Of a stretch of DNA of 10,985 bases, positions 1 to 7,037 are shown piece by piece. Source of the stretch: Pseudolabrys sp. (GTDB lineage Bacteria; Pseudomonadota; Alphaproteobacteria; Rhizobiales; Xanthobacteraceae). The stretch lies in contig JAFAQJ010000386.1 in the NCBI GenBank assembly GCA_019246455.1, forward strand, positions 1 to 10,985. Reading direction: 5' to 3'. Both the position numbers and the translations under genes were made by a program. Position 1 is the stretch's first letter. Every line of letters begins with the position of its first letter. The notes beneath the pieces are model-generated. The model was not told the DNA's origin. It saw only the letters and a program-made list of their open reading frames with translations, and searched no databases.

Positions 1-509
1 TCATACATCGCGTTCTGATGACCGCCGAACATCGAACGGAAACTATTCATCAACAGCGCGCCGCCGATCACGCCGGCCGCAGTCGCCGCCGCCGTGCCAA
101 GAAATGACGAACTGCCGCCGCTGAATGGCGAGGCTTGAGTTTGCGCGCCGCCCCAGCGCGGATCACTGCCTTGAGGCTGAGTGCCGCTGTTCCCGCGCGG
201 ATCGGGACCTGCCGCGCGCACCGCCGGCACCGAGGTCGACCGTCCGCCGAGCATGGCGCGCATGCTGTCGAGGAAGCCGCCACTTGGCTGTTCCGGTTCT
301 TCACCCGACAATTCGCGGATGCGCGCGTCGGCGCGCTTGAGCGCCTCATCCTGCACCAGCACCGTTTGCACCAGCGGGTAGAGCGCCTTCGGGGCGCGGC
401 GCAATCCATCCGAAATGGCGCGCTCAGCCTCAGTATCGCGGGGCGTGCTTTCGAGTTTGGTGAGGCGGTCGAACAGGTCGTCGATCAACTGACGCTCTTG
501 CGGGGTCAT
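1..509 (-). CDS. DUF2076 domain-containing protein (cut by window edge)
   Basis: The reading frame is open from an ATG at 507-509 to the window edge, giving 169 full codons; the C-terminus is missing. A clear Shine-Dalgarno GGGAGG (516-521) sits 6 bases before the ATG and fixes the start. The N-terminus (MTPQERQLIDDLFDRL, then RRAPKALYPLVQTVLVQDEAL at about residues 37-57) has the conserved pattern I know from DUF2076 proteins. It is a helical, charged region, followed by a Gly/Ser/Pro/Gln-rich linker (about 95-130) and a Gly/Ala-rich hydrophobic stretch (about 136-156, TAAATAAGVIGGALLM) that may associate with membrane. The function of the family is unknown to me; some databases call it a predicted periplasmic sensor-like protein, which I would not rely on. 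It lies 56 bases downstream of the deacetylase gene on the same strand and could be co-transcribed with it. Confidence 0.85.
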   Translation of the reverse strand, partial: MTPQERQLIDDLFDRLTKLESTPRDTEAERAISDGLRRAPKALYPLVQTVLVQDEALKRADARIRELSGEEPEQPSGGFLDSMRAMLGGRSTSVPAVRAAGPDPRGNSGTQPQGSDPRWGGAQTQASPFSGGSSSFLGTAAATAAGVIGGALLMNSFRSMFGGHQNAMY

Positions 510-565
510 TGGCATCCTCCCTGGTTAAGGAACATCTAGGATGTGCTTTGTCGTCCGCCAGTCTG

Positions 566-1399
566 TCAGAAGAGTGTGACACCTTTTGTCGCAAGCAGCG
601 TCGAAAATGCCGCCGACTTGAAAAACGCCAATTCCCGCTCCCGGATAGAGGTGAGCGAATCTAGCCGTTCCAATTCGGCGTCGACATAACCGGGGTGGCA
701 CATCACCAGCCCGCTATCCGGTAGGCCATCAAGGAACGTCGAAAACAACGTCGGGTAATCGGTGCCGAGCTGAAAGCTGTAGGTGCCGGCAAAGGCCGGA
801 TTGGTCGTCAGTCCCAGTCGCCGCGCCTTGCGGCGCACCGCAACGCTGAGGATGTCGAGCAGCAAACCCTTGTGGTCGGTCACACGGCGCACAATCGAAG
901 TTTGCCGTCCGCATTGCCGCACCCAGGCCTTGGGCGCCAGCTCGGCAACGACTTTAAGCACGGCTTCGCGGATCTGCGGAAAGAGCTGGACGTGCTGATG
1001 GCCGTCCACATAATCGGGCGACTTGCCGAATGCCTCAGTGAAACGCCGCATCTGCGCGGCGACCTCTTTGGCGACGACGCCGATGTGGTAGCGCCGCGTC
1101 ACGGCGGCGGTTTGCAATGCGACCGCGAGCGGCAAGAACGCGCCGTCGCGGGTCGGCGTAAAATCCTTCGTGAGCGGCGCGAACGGCGCGGTCAATGTGA
1201 CGTGCAGCCCGATCTGCGCCTGACCGGCCGCGTATTGCAGCGCTGCGACCTCCTGTGCGACGAATGACGGCGGCAGCACCATCACTGAGGTCGCATTGAG
1301 CCGCCCCGCGTCGAGCAGTTCGCGAATGCCACGATTGACGCCGGGTGAAAGTCCGTAATCGTCCGCGCATAGGATGATCTTGCGGGACGCGCTAGCCAT
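566..1399 (-). CDS. ChbG/HpnK (YdjC-fold) family carbohydrate deacetylase
   Basis: This 277-residue protein matches the YdjC/ChbG/HpnK family of metal-dependent deacetylases, which remove N-acetyl groups from amino sugars. Visible motifs are ILCADDYGLS with the catalytic/metal aspartates D13-D14, IGLHVTLT with H66, DGHQHVQLFP with H134 and H136, and MCHPGYVD with H235. All key positions appear intact and the length is usual. There is no signal peptide, so it should act in the cytoplasm or at the inner membrane face. The ATG lies 7 bases after the stop of the glycosyltransferase gene, and a GGAG at that gene's end can serve as its Shine-Dalgarno, so the two are surely one operon. Members named HpnK deacetylate N-acetylglucosaminyl hopanoids. 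The Francisella member NaxD deacetylates undecaprenyl-phosphate-GalNAc. The polyprenyl-type glycosyltransferase next door favours a NaxD-like substrate over a hopanoid, but the sequence does not decide it. Confidence 0.88.
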   Translation of the reverse strand: MASASRKIILCADDYGLSPGVNRGIRELLDAGRLNATSVMVLPPSFVAQEVAALQYAAGQAQIGLHVTLTAPFAPLTKDFTPTRDGAFLPLAVALQTAAVTRRYHIGVVAKEVAAQMRRFTEAFGKSPDYVDGHQHVQLFPQIREAVLKVVAELAPKAWVRQCGRQTSIVRRVTDHKGLLLDILSVAVRRKARRLGLTTNPAFAGTYSFQLGTDYPTLFSTFLDGLPDSGLVMCHPGYVDAELERLDSLTSIRERELAFFKSAAFSTLLATKGVTLF

Positions 1400-1406
1400 C
1401 CGCGCG

Positions 1407-2441
1407 TTACTCCGCGGCGCGGGAGGCGGCCGCCGGTTTGGTCTTGGCGCTCGCCGCGCTCTTCACCTGATGATCGGCAACCAGATAGACCGGCCGCCCT
1501 TTGATCTCCCACAGCAGCTTGCCGATATATTCGCCGAGCACGCCGATCATGATGAGCTGGACGCCGCCGAGCACCATCAGCCCGACGACGAGCGATGGAT
1601 AACCCGGCACGTCCTTGCCGGAAAACAAAGTCTCGATGACGATCCAGGCGCCGAAACACAGCGCGCTTGCCGCAAGCACGATGCCAAGTAGGCTCGCGAC
1701 CCGCAGCGGCGCGACCGAGAACGAGGTCAGCCCGTCGATCGAGAGCGCCAGTAGCGTCCACAGGTTCCAGGTCGTGGCTCCGTATGCGCGGGGGGCGGGT
1801 TCGTAATCAACCCGAGCTTGCCGGAAGCCGATCCAGCTTGACAGGCCTTTGAAGAAACGGTTGCGCTCGGGAAACCGTCGCAGCGCCTCGACCGCGCGCG
1901 GCGACAGCAGGCGGAAATCGCCAGCGTCTTCCGGCAATTTGTGGCGCGAGCCCCAGTTGATCAGCCGGTAGAATATGCCGACGCTGGTGCGTCGCACCCA
2001 GGGTTCGTTCTCGCGATGCGCCTTGGCGGTATAGATGACGTCGTAGCCATCATCGAGCCAGCGCGACACCAGCGTTTCGATCAACCCGGCTGGATGCTGG
2101 CCGTCGCCGTCCATGAACAGGATCGCGCCGTGGCGCGCATAGTCGAGTCCGGCGAGCAACGCCGCCTCCTTGCCGAAATTGCGCGACAGCGCAACGACCT
2201 GGACGTCGACCACGTCGGCTGGCAACTCCCGCGCGGTCCGATAGGTCGCGTCGCTCGAGCCGTCGTCGACATAGACAACTTCAAGCCGCATGTTGCGCGA
2301 GGCCTGCAGGCGACGCGCGATGAGGCCGATATCGGCGTGCAGTTTTTGCAGCCCGTCCGCCTCGTTGAACAGCGGCACCACGACGGACAATTCGGACGCG
2401 GTGCTTCGCGGGCGGCTGCCTGTTTTTGCGGCTTTCGGCAT
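1407..2441 (-). CDS. family 2 glycosyltransferase, GtrB/ArnC/DPM1-like polyprenyl-phosphate sugar transferase
   Basis: The product (344 aa from the ATG at 2439-2441) has a GT-A domain followed by two C-terminal membrane helices. Numbered from the upstream TTG at 2459, the motifs are VVVPLFNEADGL (26-37), VYVDDGSSDAT (62-72), the metal/nucleotide-binding DGDGQHP (117-123), EDAGDFRLLS (177-186) and FFKGLSSWIGF (202-212). Hydrophobic segments lie at about 252-279 and 289-315 and are followed by GEYIGKLLWEIKGRPVY, typical of GtrB/ArnC-like enzymes. These load a sugar from a nucleotide donor onto undecaprenyl or a similar phosphate at the cytoplasmic face of the inner membrane. I prefer the ATG to the TTG because the TTG lacks a Shine-Dalgarno, while GGAA precedes the ATG, and a TATAGA hexamer (2468-2473, minus strand) would place a transcript start almost on the TTG. 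It is first in the operon with the deacetylase and divergent from a GtrA gene. The sugar is unknown; a hopanoid glycosyltransferase is less likely. Confidence 0.88.
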   Translation of the reverse strand: MPKAAKTGSRPRSTASELSVVVPLFNEADGLQKLHADIGLIARRLQASRNMRLEVVYVDDGSSDATYRTARELPADVVDVQVVALSRNFGKEAALLAGLDYARHGAILFMDGDGQHPAGLIETLVSRWLDDGYDVIYTAKAHRENEPWVRRTSVGIFYRLINWGSRHKLPEDAGDFRLLSPRAVEALRRFPERNRFFKGLSSWIGFRQARVDYEPAPRAYGATTWNLWTLLALSIDGLTSFSVAPLRVASLLGIVLAASALCFGAWIVIETLFSGKDVPGYPSLVVGLMVLGGVQLIMIGVLGEYIGKLLWEIKGRPVYLVADHQVKSAASAKTKPAAASRAAE

Positions 2442-2542
2442 CAATCGTTCCGGTTTCAACGCCGGGATCTATAGCGCAACGGCCCTGCCGTGTCGCCTGC
2501 GCCCTGCCGCGCCGTTTACGAATGTGGTAAGCGGACGCCCGC

Positions 2543-3016
2543 ATGCCGTCGATCCTCACGCGAATCGAACAAGCCTGGCGTGAGCGCGCGATCGCGCTCA
2601 AGGCGCTCAGCTTTGGACTGGTCGGTCTCGTCAATTCCGCCGTCGATTTCGGCGTGTTCTCGTTTGGCTTCTACGTCCTGCACCTGCCGATCATCGCTGC
2701 GAACCTGATAGCCTGGATCGTCGCGGTCAGCGGCTCCTATGTGATGAATTCGCAGATCACATTTGCGCACGAGTCCGGCCGCAAGCTCGGCCTCAAGCGT
2801 TATTTTAGCTTTGCGCTGTCGCAAGTAGCCGGTTTCGTTGCCAACACCGCAACGGTCTACATCGTGTCTTACGTGTTGGAGCGCCTGAGCGTCGGCGAGA
2901 ATCGCGCGGTGCTGGTCGGCAAGCTGCTCGCAATCGGCGCGAGCTTCGCCGTCAACTTCTCGCTGTCGCACTTCGTGGTGTTCCGGCGGTTGCCCGGCGG
3001 CGGGCCACAGACCTAA
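2543..3016 (+). CDS. GtrA family membrane protein (putative lipid-linked sugar flippase)
   Basis: The 157-residue product is a small four-helix membrane protein of the GtrA family. Hydrophobic segments lie at about 22-48, 50-68, 91-114 and 124-147; the [16 protein letters not shown] stretch near 24-39 and the [12 protein letters not shown] ending near 137-148 are typical. GtrA proteins are thought to move polyprenyl-phosphate-linked sugars made by a GtrB-type transferase to the periplasmic side. Such a transferase is encoded divergently 101 bases away, so they probably work together. The ATG at 2543 has only a weak ribosome binding site (GCGGACGCCC). The gene ends in TAA inside the last codon region of hisG, a 4-base convergent overlap. 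Confidence 0.87.
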   Translation: MPSILTRIEQAWRERAIALKALSFGLVGLVNSAVDFGVFSFGFYVLHLPIIAANLIAWIVAVSGSYVMNSQITFAHESGRKLGLKRYFSFALSQVAGFVANTATVYIVSYVLERLSVGENRAVLVGKLLAIGASFAVNFSLSHFVVFRRLPGGGPQT

Positions 3017-3984
3017 AGGCCCGCCGTTAATTTCGTGAACAGCGGGTTGTCGCGCGAGAACACGTAATCGAGATCGGCGACCGCCACCGCTTCGGCGCCC
3101 TGCTCGCGCAGATAGCTGGTGAGCGGATAGACCTGCTCCGGCGGGCAGTGCAGCGTGATCATGCCCGACGAGGTTGGCCCGCCGAATGGCGTCTCGACGC
3201 CGAACTTCGTCTTGACCGCATCCAACATTACGGAGTTGAACGCCGGGAAGCGCGCCCGCACCTCGCGGTACGATTGTGCGCGGCCCTGTGCCGCGATGCG
3301 GTCGAGGATGATCCGCGCGGTCTCGCGCGTCTTCTCGTCCCACGCCGCGACACGCGCCGCCACGAGGTTCGCCTGCGAGCGCAAAATGGTGCCGTCCTCG
3401 ACGATCTTGAGCGCATTGGCGGCGAGCGTCGCGCCGGTCGTCGTGATGTCGACGATCAGCTCCGCCGTGCCGGCCGCCGGCGCACCTTCGGTCGCGCCGG
3501 AGGATTCGACGAGGCGGTAGTCGACGATGCCCTGCTCGGAGAAGAAGCGCCGCGTTAGGTTCACATATTTGGTTGCGACCCGCATCTTGCGGCCGTGATG
3601 CTGGCGGAACGCGGTGGCGACGTCGTCGATATCGGCCATCGTACGCACATCGATCCAGGCCTGCGGTACGGCGACCACCACATTGGCCTGCCCGAAGCCT
3701 AGCCCGGTGATCAGGACGACGCGCTTGTCAGCGTCTTCCATCACCTCGCGTACGAGGTCTTCCCCCGTGACGCCCAAGTGGACGCTTCCTTGCGCCAGAT
3801 TTTGCGTGATCTCGGAGGCCGAGAGATACGCCACTTCGACATTGTCGAGCCCGGCGATGGCGCCACGATAGTCGCGCGCGCCGCGCGGCTTGATTAGATT
3901 GAGGCCGGAGCGCGCGAAAAACTTCTCGGCATTTTCCTGGAGCCGACCCTTGGCCGGCACCGCGACGACGAGTGGAGACGTCAT
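3013..3984 (-). CDS. hisG: ATP phosphoribosyltransferase catalytic subunit HisG (long form)
   Basis: HisG joins ATP and PRPP to form phosphoribosyl-ATP, the first and feedback-controlled step of histidine synthesis. The start [18 protein letters not shown] (5-22) and the PRPP-binding loop [18 protein letters not shown] (175-192) are diagnostic; VTGEDLV (72-78) and [15 protein letters not shown] (134-148) also fit. At 323 residues it is far longer than the short HisG (about 200-230 aa) that normally needs HisZ. Residues about 245-312, with a beta-alpha-beta pattern around [15 protein letters not shown] and [14 protein letters not shown], resemble the C-terminal regulatory domain of long HisG, which usually works without HisZ. 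Its ATG overlaps the hisZ stop as ATGA (3981-3984), so the two are translationally coupled and probably made in equal amounts. The stop overlaps the convergent GtrA gene by 4 bases. Confidence 0.96.
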   Translation of the reverse strand: MTSPLVVAVPAKGRLQENAEKFFARSGLNLIKPRGARDYRGAIAGLDNVEVAYLSASEITQNLAQGSVHLGVTGEDLVREVMEDADKRVVLITGLGFGQANVVVAVPQAWIDVRTMADIDDVATAFRQHHGRKMRVATKYVNLTRRFFSEQGIVDYRLVESSGATEGAPAAGTAELIVDITTTGATLAANALKIVEDGTILRSQANLVAARVAAWDEKTRETARIILDRIAAQGRAQSYREVRARFPAFNSVMLDAVKTKFGVETPFGGPTSSGMITLHCPPEQVYPLTSYLREQGAEAVAVADLDYVFSRDNPLFTKLTAGL

Positions 3985-5135
3985 GCTGCGCCTCCGTAGA
4001 TCGCAAGCCGCTCGATCCAGACCGCGAGGCCCACCGCGGCGATCGGCGAGGTCGCGCCGAGCCGCGTCAGCAGGCCGTCATAACGCCCGCCCGCGACCAG
4101 CGGGTCGCCCATACGGGTTGGATCGGTCAACTCGAAGATGAAGCCGGTGTAGTAGTCGAAGCCGCGACTGAACGCGGTCGAGAACTGGATGCGCGAGACA
4201 TCGACGCCGCGCGCGGCGAGGAAACCGGTGCGGCTCTCGAACAGATCGAGCTCGGCGTCGAGCTTCATGTCCCCTTCGGCGCAGAGTGTGCGCAACGCCA
4301 TCGCCGCGGCATCCGGATCGCCGGCGACTGCGAGGAATTTCTCGATCAGCGTGCGCACTTCGCCGGGCAGCCGCGCGCTGGCGCCTAGCGCGGCCTGTTC
4401 GAGGAAGCGATCGGCGATCTCGCCGACCGAACGCCCGCCGACCGCGTTGATCCCGGCGATCGAGAGCAAGTCCGTGACGAGCGCGTGCGCGCCCTTCGGA
4501 TCAGAGCCGGCGAGCGCCGCGAGCACACCCTGATATTCTGGACGGCCCGAGGTACCGCCGAGCACAAGGCGGTCGAGATCCTGCGCCAGGGTTTTCTTGC
4601 GGTTGAAATCCTTGATCAGACGGCGCTTCCACGCCGGCGCGAGATCGAGCGCGTCGATCAGCGCGCGAAACAGCGCGACGTCGCCCATCCGGATATCGGG
4701 CGCGGCAAGGCCATAATGCGCGGTCGCCTCGAGGCCCAACGCCAGCATCTCGGCATCGGCCGCCGCGGTGTCGGTACGGCCGAACGACTCGATGCCGGCC
4801 TGCAAGAATTCGGATGAGCCGTCGGCGCGATAGCGGAACACCGGGCCGAGATAGCAATAGCCGGCCGGCTGCCCGGCCTGAGATGAGGCGAGGTAATCGC
4901 GCGACACCGGGATCGTCAGATCGGGCCGCAGGCAGAACTCACCCCCGCCTGGCGCCGTGGTCTGGTACATGCGCTTTCGGATGTCTTCGCCGGACAGGTC
5001 GAGGAACGGCTCGGCGGGCTGCAGGAGCGCGGGCGCGGTGCGGCGATAGCCCGCGCGCTCGTAGGAGGCGACAAGCGCCTCTGCGCGCGCGTCGGGCCGT
5101 GTCCCGGCGTCGGTCTCGCTCACAGTCATCGCCAT
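3981..5135 (-). CDS. hisZ: ATP phosphoribosyltransferase regulatory subunit HisZ
   Basis: This 384-residue protein is a class II aminoacyl-tRNA synthetase-like paralogue of HisS that does not charge tRNA but forms a complex with HisG and makes it active and histidine-sensitive. Visible are [16 protein letters not shown] (67-82), the motif 2-like [12 protein letters not shown] (92-103), [16 protein letters not shown] (321-336), AGGRYDGLL (348-356) and the motif 3-like [15 protein letters not shown] (363-377). The synthetase anticodon-binding domain is absent, as expected: the protein ends soon after motif 3, while the HisS in this window carries about 120 more residues. Two starts are possible, at 5135 and at the third codon (5129). 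Neither has a strong Shine-Dalgarno, and GGCGGG just upstream is the best candidate. It is the first gene of the hisZ-hisG pair. An inverted repeat in its leader (5141-5159) lies only 5 bases from the start. Confidence 0.95.
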   Translation of the reverse strand: MAMTVSETDAGTRPDARAEALVASYERAGYRRTAPALLQPAEPFLDLSGEDIRKRMYQTTAPGGGEFCLRPDLTIPVSRDYLASSQAGQPAGYCYLGPVFRYRADGSSEFLQAGIESFGRTDTAAADAEMLALGLEATAHYGLAAPDIRMGDVALFRALIDALDLAPAWKRRLIKDFNRKKTLAQDLDRLVLGGTSGRPEYQGVLAALAGSDPKGAHALVTDLLSIAGINAVGGRSVGEIADRFLEQAALGASARLPGEVRTLIEKFLAVAGDPDAAAMALRTLCAEGDMKLDAELDLFESRTGFLAARGVDVSRIQFSTAFSRGFDYYTGFIFELTDPTRMGDPLVAGGRYDGLLTRLGATSPIAAVGLAVWIERLAIYGGAA

Positions 5136-5378
5136 CCCGCCGTGCGTTAAAGCCGCACGTTTTGCTTCAAATGCGCGGGCCGTTTAGCACGCGCCCCTTA
5201 AGGATTCGACGCATCTTGCCCGCTGCGATTAATGGCCGGCGGCGGCAAATCGTTGGCGTCGTTAATTAATTTACCGGTGTAACCGTCGCATATACACGCC
5301 GGTGATGGACCATAAGCCATTGAGATGTAAGAGAATTTCAACGCAACCGGCGTTCAATTGGCGTGGGTAGGGACGTTG
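5136..5378. other. divergent intergenic region, hisZ / SnoaL-like gene
   Basis: This 243-base gap must hold promoters for both divergent genes. It includes an AT-rich island (5258-5271, TTAATTAATTT) that stands out in this GC-rich window, a TATATAC-like stretch near 5291-5296, and repeated ACCGG/CCGGCG elements around 5272-5275, 5299-5302 and 5345-5350. I could not settle on a convincing -35/-10 pair for either gene, and I see no tRNA or conserved RNA element. Confidence 0.5.
5141..5159 (-). promoter_or_regulatory. inverted repeat in the hisZ leader
   Basis: CGTGCG (5141-5146) and CGCACG (5154-5159) form a perfect 6-base-pair stem with a 7-base loop, 5 bases upstream of the hisZ ATG. In the hisZ transcript it would sit directly beside the weak GGCGGG ribosome binding site, so it could limit initiation, or at the DNA level act as an operator half-site pair. 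Repeats this short arise by chance in GC-rich DNA, so the role is speculative. Confidence 0.25.
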
Positions 5379-5840
5379 ATGCCGTATCAGGTCAAACGCG
5401 CAACCGTCGAAGCGTTTTTCAAAGCGTTCGACAGCCGCGATTTCGAGGCGGTCGCTGAATTCATCGCGGACGACATTTATTGGTCGATCAACGGCCCAAT
5501 TGACCTCATCCCGTTCTGCGGCGAACGACGCGGCAGGGCGTCGGTGCTCGACATCATCCTCAATCGGGCGCCCGCGGTTCTTCCCAAGCGCCGGTTCGTG
5601 CCAGAAGTCATTTTGGTCGATGGCGACCGCGCGGCGATCCTCTCGCGGGTGCATGCGACGCACCAAGGCGGCCGGCCGGTGTCCTACCGCATGACGCAAT
5701 TTCTCAAGTTCCACGACGACAAGCTCGTGGAATATCTCTCGGTCCTCGACAGTTTCGATGCCGCCGAACAGGTTTCCGGCCACCGCCTTGATGCCAGTGA
5801 CACGGCGGTTTCTGGAATGCCGGACCTGGTGCCGATCTAG
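5379..5840 (+). CDS. SnoaL-like / nuclear transport factor 2-fold protein
   Basis: The 153-residue protein has the layout of the NTF2/SnoaL fold. An N-terminal helix pair (VKRATVEAFFKAFDSRDFEA, about 4-23) is followed by FIADDIYWSINGP, a middle segment with RRGRASVLDIILNR, and a strand-rich C-terminal half (VILVDGDRAAILSRVHAT; YRMTQFLKFHDDKLVEYLSVLDSF). The family includes ketosteroid isomerase-like and polyketide cyclase-like enzymes and many members of unknown function; the substrate here cannot be told. An in-frame TTG exists at 5358, but I chose the ATG at 5379 because AGGGA (5369-5373) lies 5 bases before it and the family match begins right there. It is a single gene, divergent from hisZ, ending 3 bases from the convergent transglutaminase gene. 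Confidence 0.85.
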   Translation: MPYQVKRATVEAFFKAFDSRDFEAVAEFIADDIYWSINGPIDLIPFCGERRGRASVLDIILNRAPAVLPKRRFVPEVILVDGDRAAILSRVHATHQGGRPVSYRMTQFLKFHDDKLVEYLSVLDSFDAAEQVSGHRLDASDTAVSGMPDLVPI

Positions 5841-5843
5841 TGT

Positions 5844-6761
5844 TTACCGCGCGGTCACCGTTACCGCGACCTCCATCCCGAGAAAATCCGACGGCGCGCC
5901 AACATACGACCCAGTGATCGGGATCGCCTGATAGGAATCGCGCGTCACCGCGACGCGGATCAGATTGTCGGTGGCGATCAAGACATCGGTCGGATCGAAC
6001 TCGATCCAGCCCGCGCCCGGAATGAAAATCTCGGCCCATGCGTGCGTCGCGCCGGGCGCCGGCGGCTGGCCTTCTTTGTCGAGCGCCGGATCGTAGAAAT
6101 ATCCGCTGATGAAACGCGCGCCGAAGCCGAGATGTCGGGCCGCCTCGATGAACAAGGTCGCGAAGTCGCGGCAAGCACCAACCTTCTTCGTCAATGTCTC
6201 GGCCGGTGTCTGCGTGCCTTCCTCGTGGCGCTCCTGATAAGTGATCATCGGCTTCAGCGCGGCGTTGAGGCTCGACAGGAGTGCGAACGTGCCCATCGGT
6301 CGCGACGTGACGAAACCGTCGGCCCATTTCGCCAAGACGCCGTCCGGGTCGGGGTAGTGCTGATCGAGCAGCCGGCCAAGATCGGCGCGGTCCTCGGCCG
6401 AATAGATGAAGGGGTACTGCTCGGCCTCCGGTGCGATTGGGAAAGCCGGCCCGCCGGTCGAATAGCGTTCGAGTTTCAGCGTCGAGATGATCGACAAAAG
6501 CGGCGCCTTTTCGATGAAACTGACGATCGCGACCGAATTGCCGAACACGTCGTGCATCCAGCGGATTTGGCCGGGCGGCGATAGCGTGAGTTCCGCGTGG
6601 ACCAGCCGCAGATCGTGGCTGTCGCGCGGGCGCAGCATCAACCGGTGCTCGCCAAAGGACACCGGCCGCGCGTAGCGGTAAGTCGTGGCGTGACGAATCG
6701 TCAGTTTCACGGGTGCGGGAGGATCCAGAATCTGGGCCGGCGGCTTAAATGTTTGGAGCAT
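5844..6761 (-). CDS. transglutaminase-like superfamily protein (putative cysteine protease)
   Basis: The 305-residue protein has a bacterial transglutaminase-like N-terminal domain (about 18-105, starting KLTIRHATTYRYARPVSFGE) followed by a transglutaminase core. The catalytic triad is visible: C197 in GACRDFATLF, H240 in GATHAWAEIF and D257 in EFDPTD. Such proteins are widespread in alphaproteobacteria and are usually thought to be proteases or amidases rather than true crosslinking enzymes; the substrate is unknown. No signal peptide is seen, so it is probably cytoplasmic. The ATG at 6761 is preceded by GGAG with a 4-base gap. A GTG at residue 18, where many relatives begin, lacks a ribosome binding site, so I kept the longer form. 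The gene stands alone and ends 3 bases from the convergent SnoaL-like gene. Confidence 0.9.
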   Translation of the reverse strand: MLQTFKPPAQILDPPAPVKLTIRHATTYRYARPVSFGEHRLMLRPRDSHDLRLVHAELTLSPPGQIRWMHDVFGNSVAIVSFIEKAPLLSIISTLKLERYSTGGPAFPIAPEAEQYPFIYSAEDRADLGRLLDQHYPDPDGVLAKWADGFVTSRPMGTFALLSSLNAALKPMITYQERHEEGTQTPAETLTKKVGACRDFATLFIEAARHLGFGARFISGYFYDPALDKEGQPPAPGATHAWAEIFIPGAGWIEFDPTDVLIATDNLIRVAVTRDSYQAIPITGSYVGAPSDFLGMEVAVTVTAR

Positions 6762-6897
6762 TGCGCTCCGGCTGGCAAGCGGGCGCGGCAGGCGCCTTCA
6801 CTTCAGGATCTTCGATATCGGGCCTGGAGTGCGGCTTGACGTCCGGCTCCGCTTCCGGCGGCACCCATTGGCAGCCGGTGTGGCGCACCATGGTCAT
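6745..6897 (-). CDS. possible small protein upstream of the transglutaminase gene (uncertain)
   Basis: An open frame of 50 codons begins at an ATG (6895-6897) and ends at TAA (6745-6747). A GTG at 6919-6921, preceded by GGAAG, would give 58 residues and add a Pro-rich start (VPTPYPIP). The predicted peptide is acidic and Pro-rich, with TGCQWVPPEAEPDVKP near the start and a second cysteine near the end. It overlaps the transglutaminase start by 17 bases in another frame, a spacing seen in coupled gene pairs. I recognise no family. In GC-rich DNA a 50-codon open frame is common by chance, so confidence is low. Confidence 0.3.
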   Translation of the reverse strand: MTMVRHTGCQWVPPEAEPDVKPHSRPDIEDPEVKAPAAPACQPERNAPNI

Positions 6898-6974
6898 GGG
6901 AATGGGATAGGGAGTCGGCACGAAGACGCTTCCGAATGTCGCGTGGGTGCCGACTCAAGCGCGCCGAAGCGGCT

Positions 6975-7002
6975 TTGTTCCTGGAGGGCGAGCCGTTATC
7001 GT
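6975..7002 (+). promoter_or_regulatory. tentative promoter for the DUF3617 gene
   Basis: TTGTTC (6975-6980) and TATCGT (6997-7002) are separated by 16 bases and lie 36 bases before the DUF3617 ATG. The hexamers match the sigma-70 consensus only partly (3 of 6 and 4 of 6), so this is a weak suggestion. Confidence 0.2.
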
Positions 7003-7037
7003 TGCTGCGTCGCGGTCGAAAAAAACCGGAGGCTCTC

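Noticed and set aside
532..544. Short inverted repeat ACATC-TAG-GATGT between the deacetylase and DUF2076 genes, considered as a terminator
   Set aside because: The stem is only 5 base pairs and no T-run follows on either strand.
2442..2459. TTG start extending the glycosyltransferase by 6 residues
   Set aside because: It has no ribosome binding site and a rare start codon; the ATG at 2441 is nearer to where the family begins.
2516..3343. A 275-codon minus-strand open frame across the GtrA gene and the hisG end
   Set aside because: The GtrA protein on the plus strand has clear membrane segments and family patterns, and the antisense product is charged and featureless.
5358..5378. TTG start extending the SnoaL-like protein by 7 residues
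   Set aside because: AGGGA lies 5 bases before the ATG at 5379, while the TTG has no such site.
6936..7037. Upstream in-frame extension of the DUF3617 protein
   Set aside because: It would place 34 charged residues before a clear signal peptide and it ignores the GGAGG at 7028-7032.
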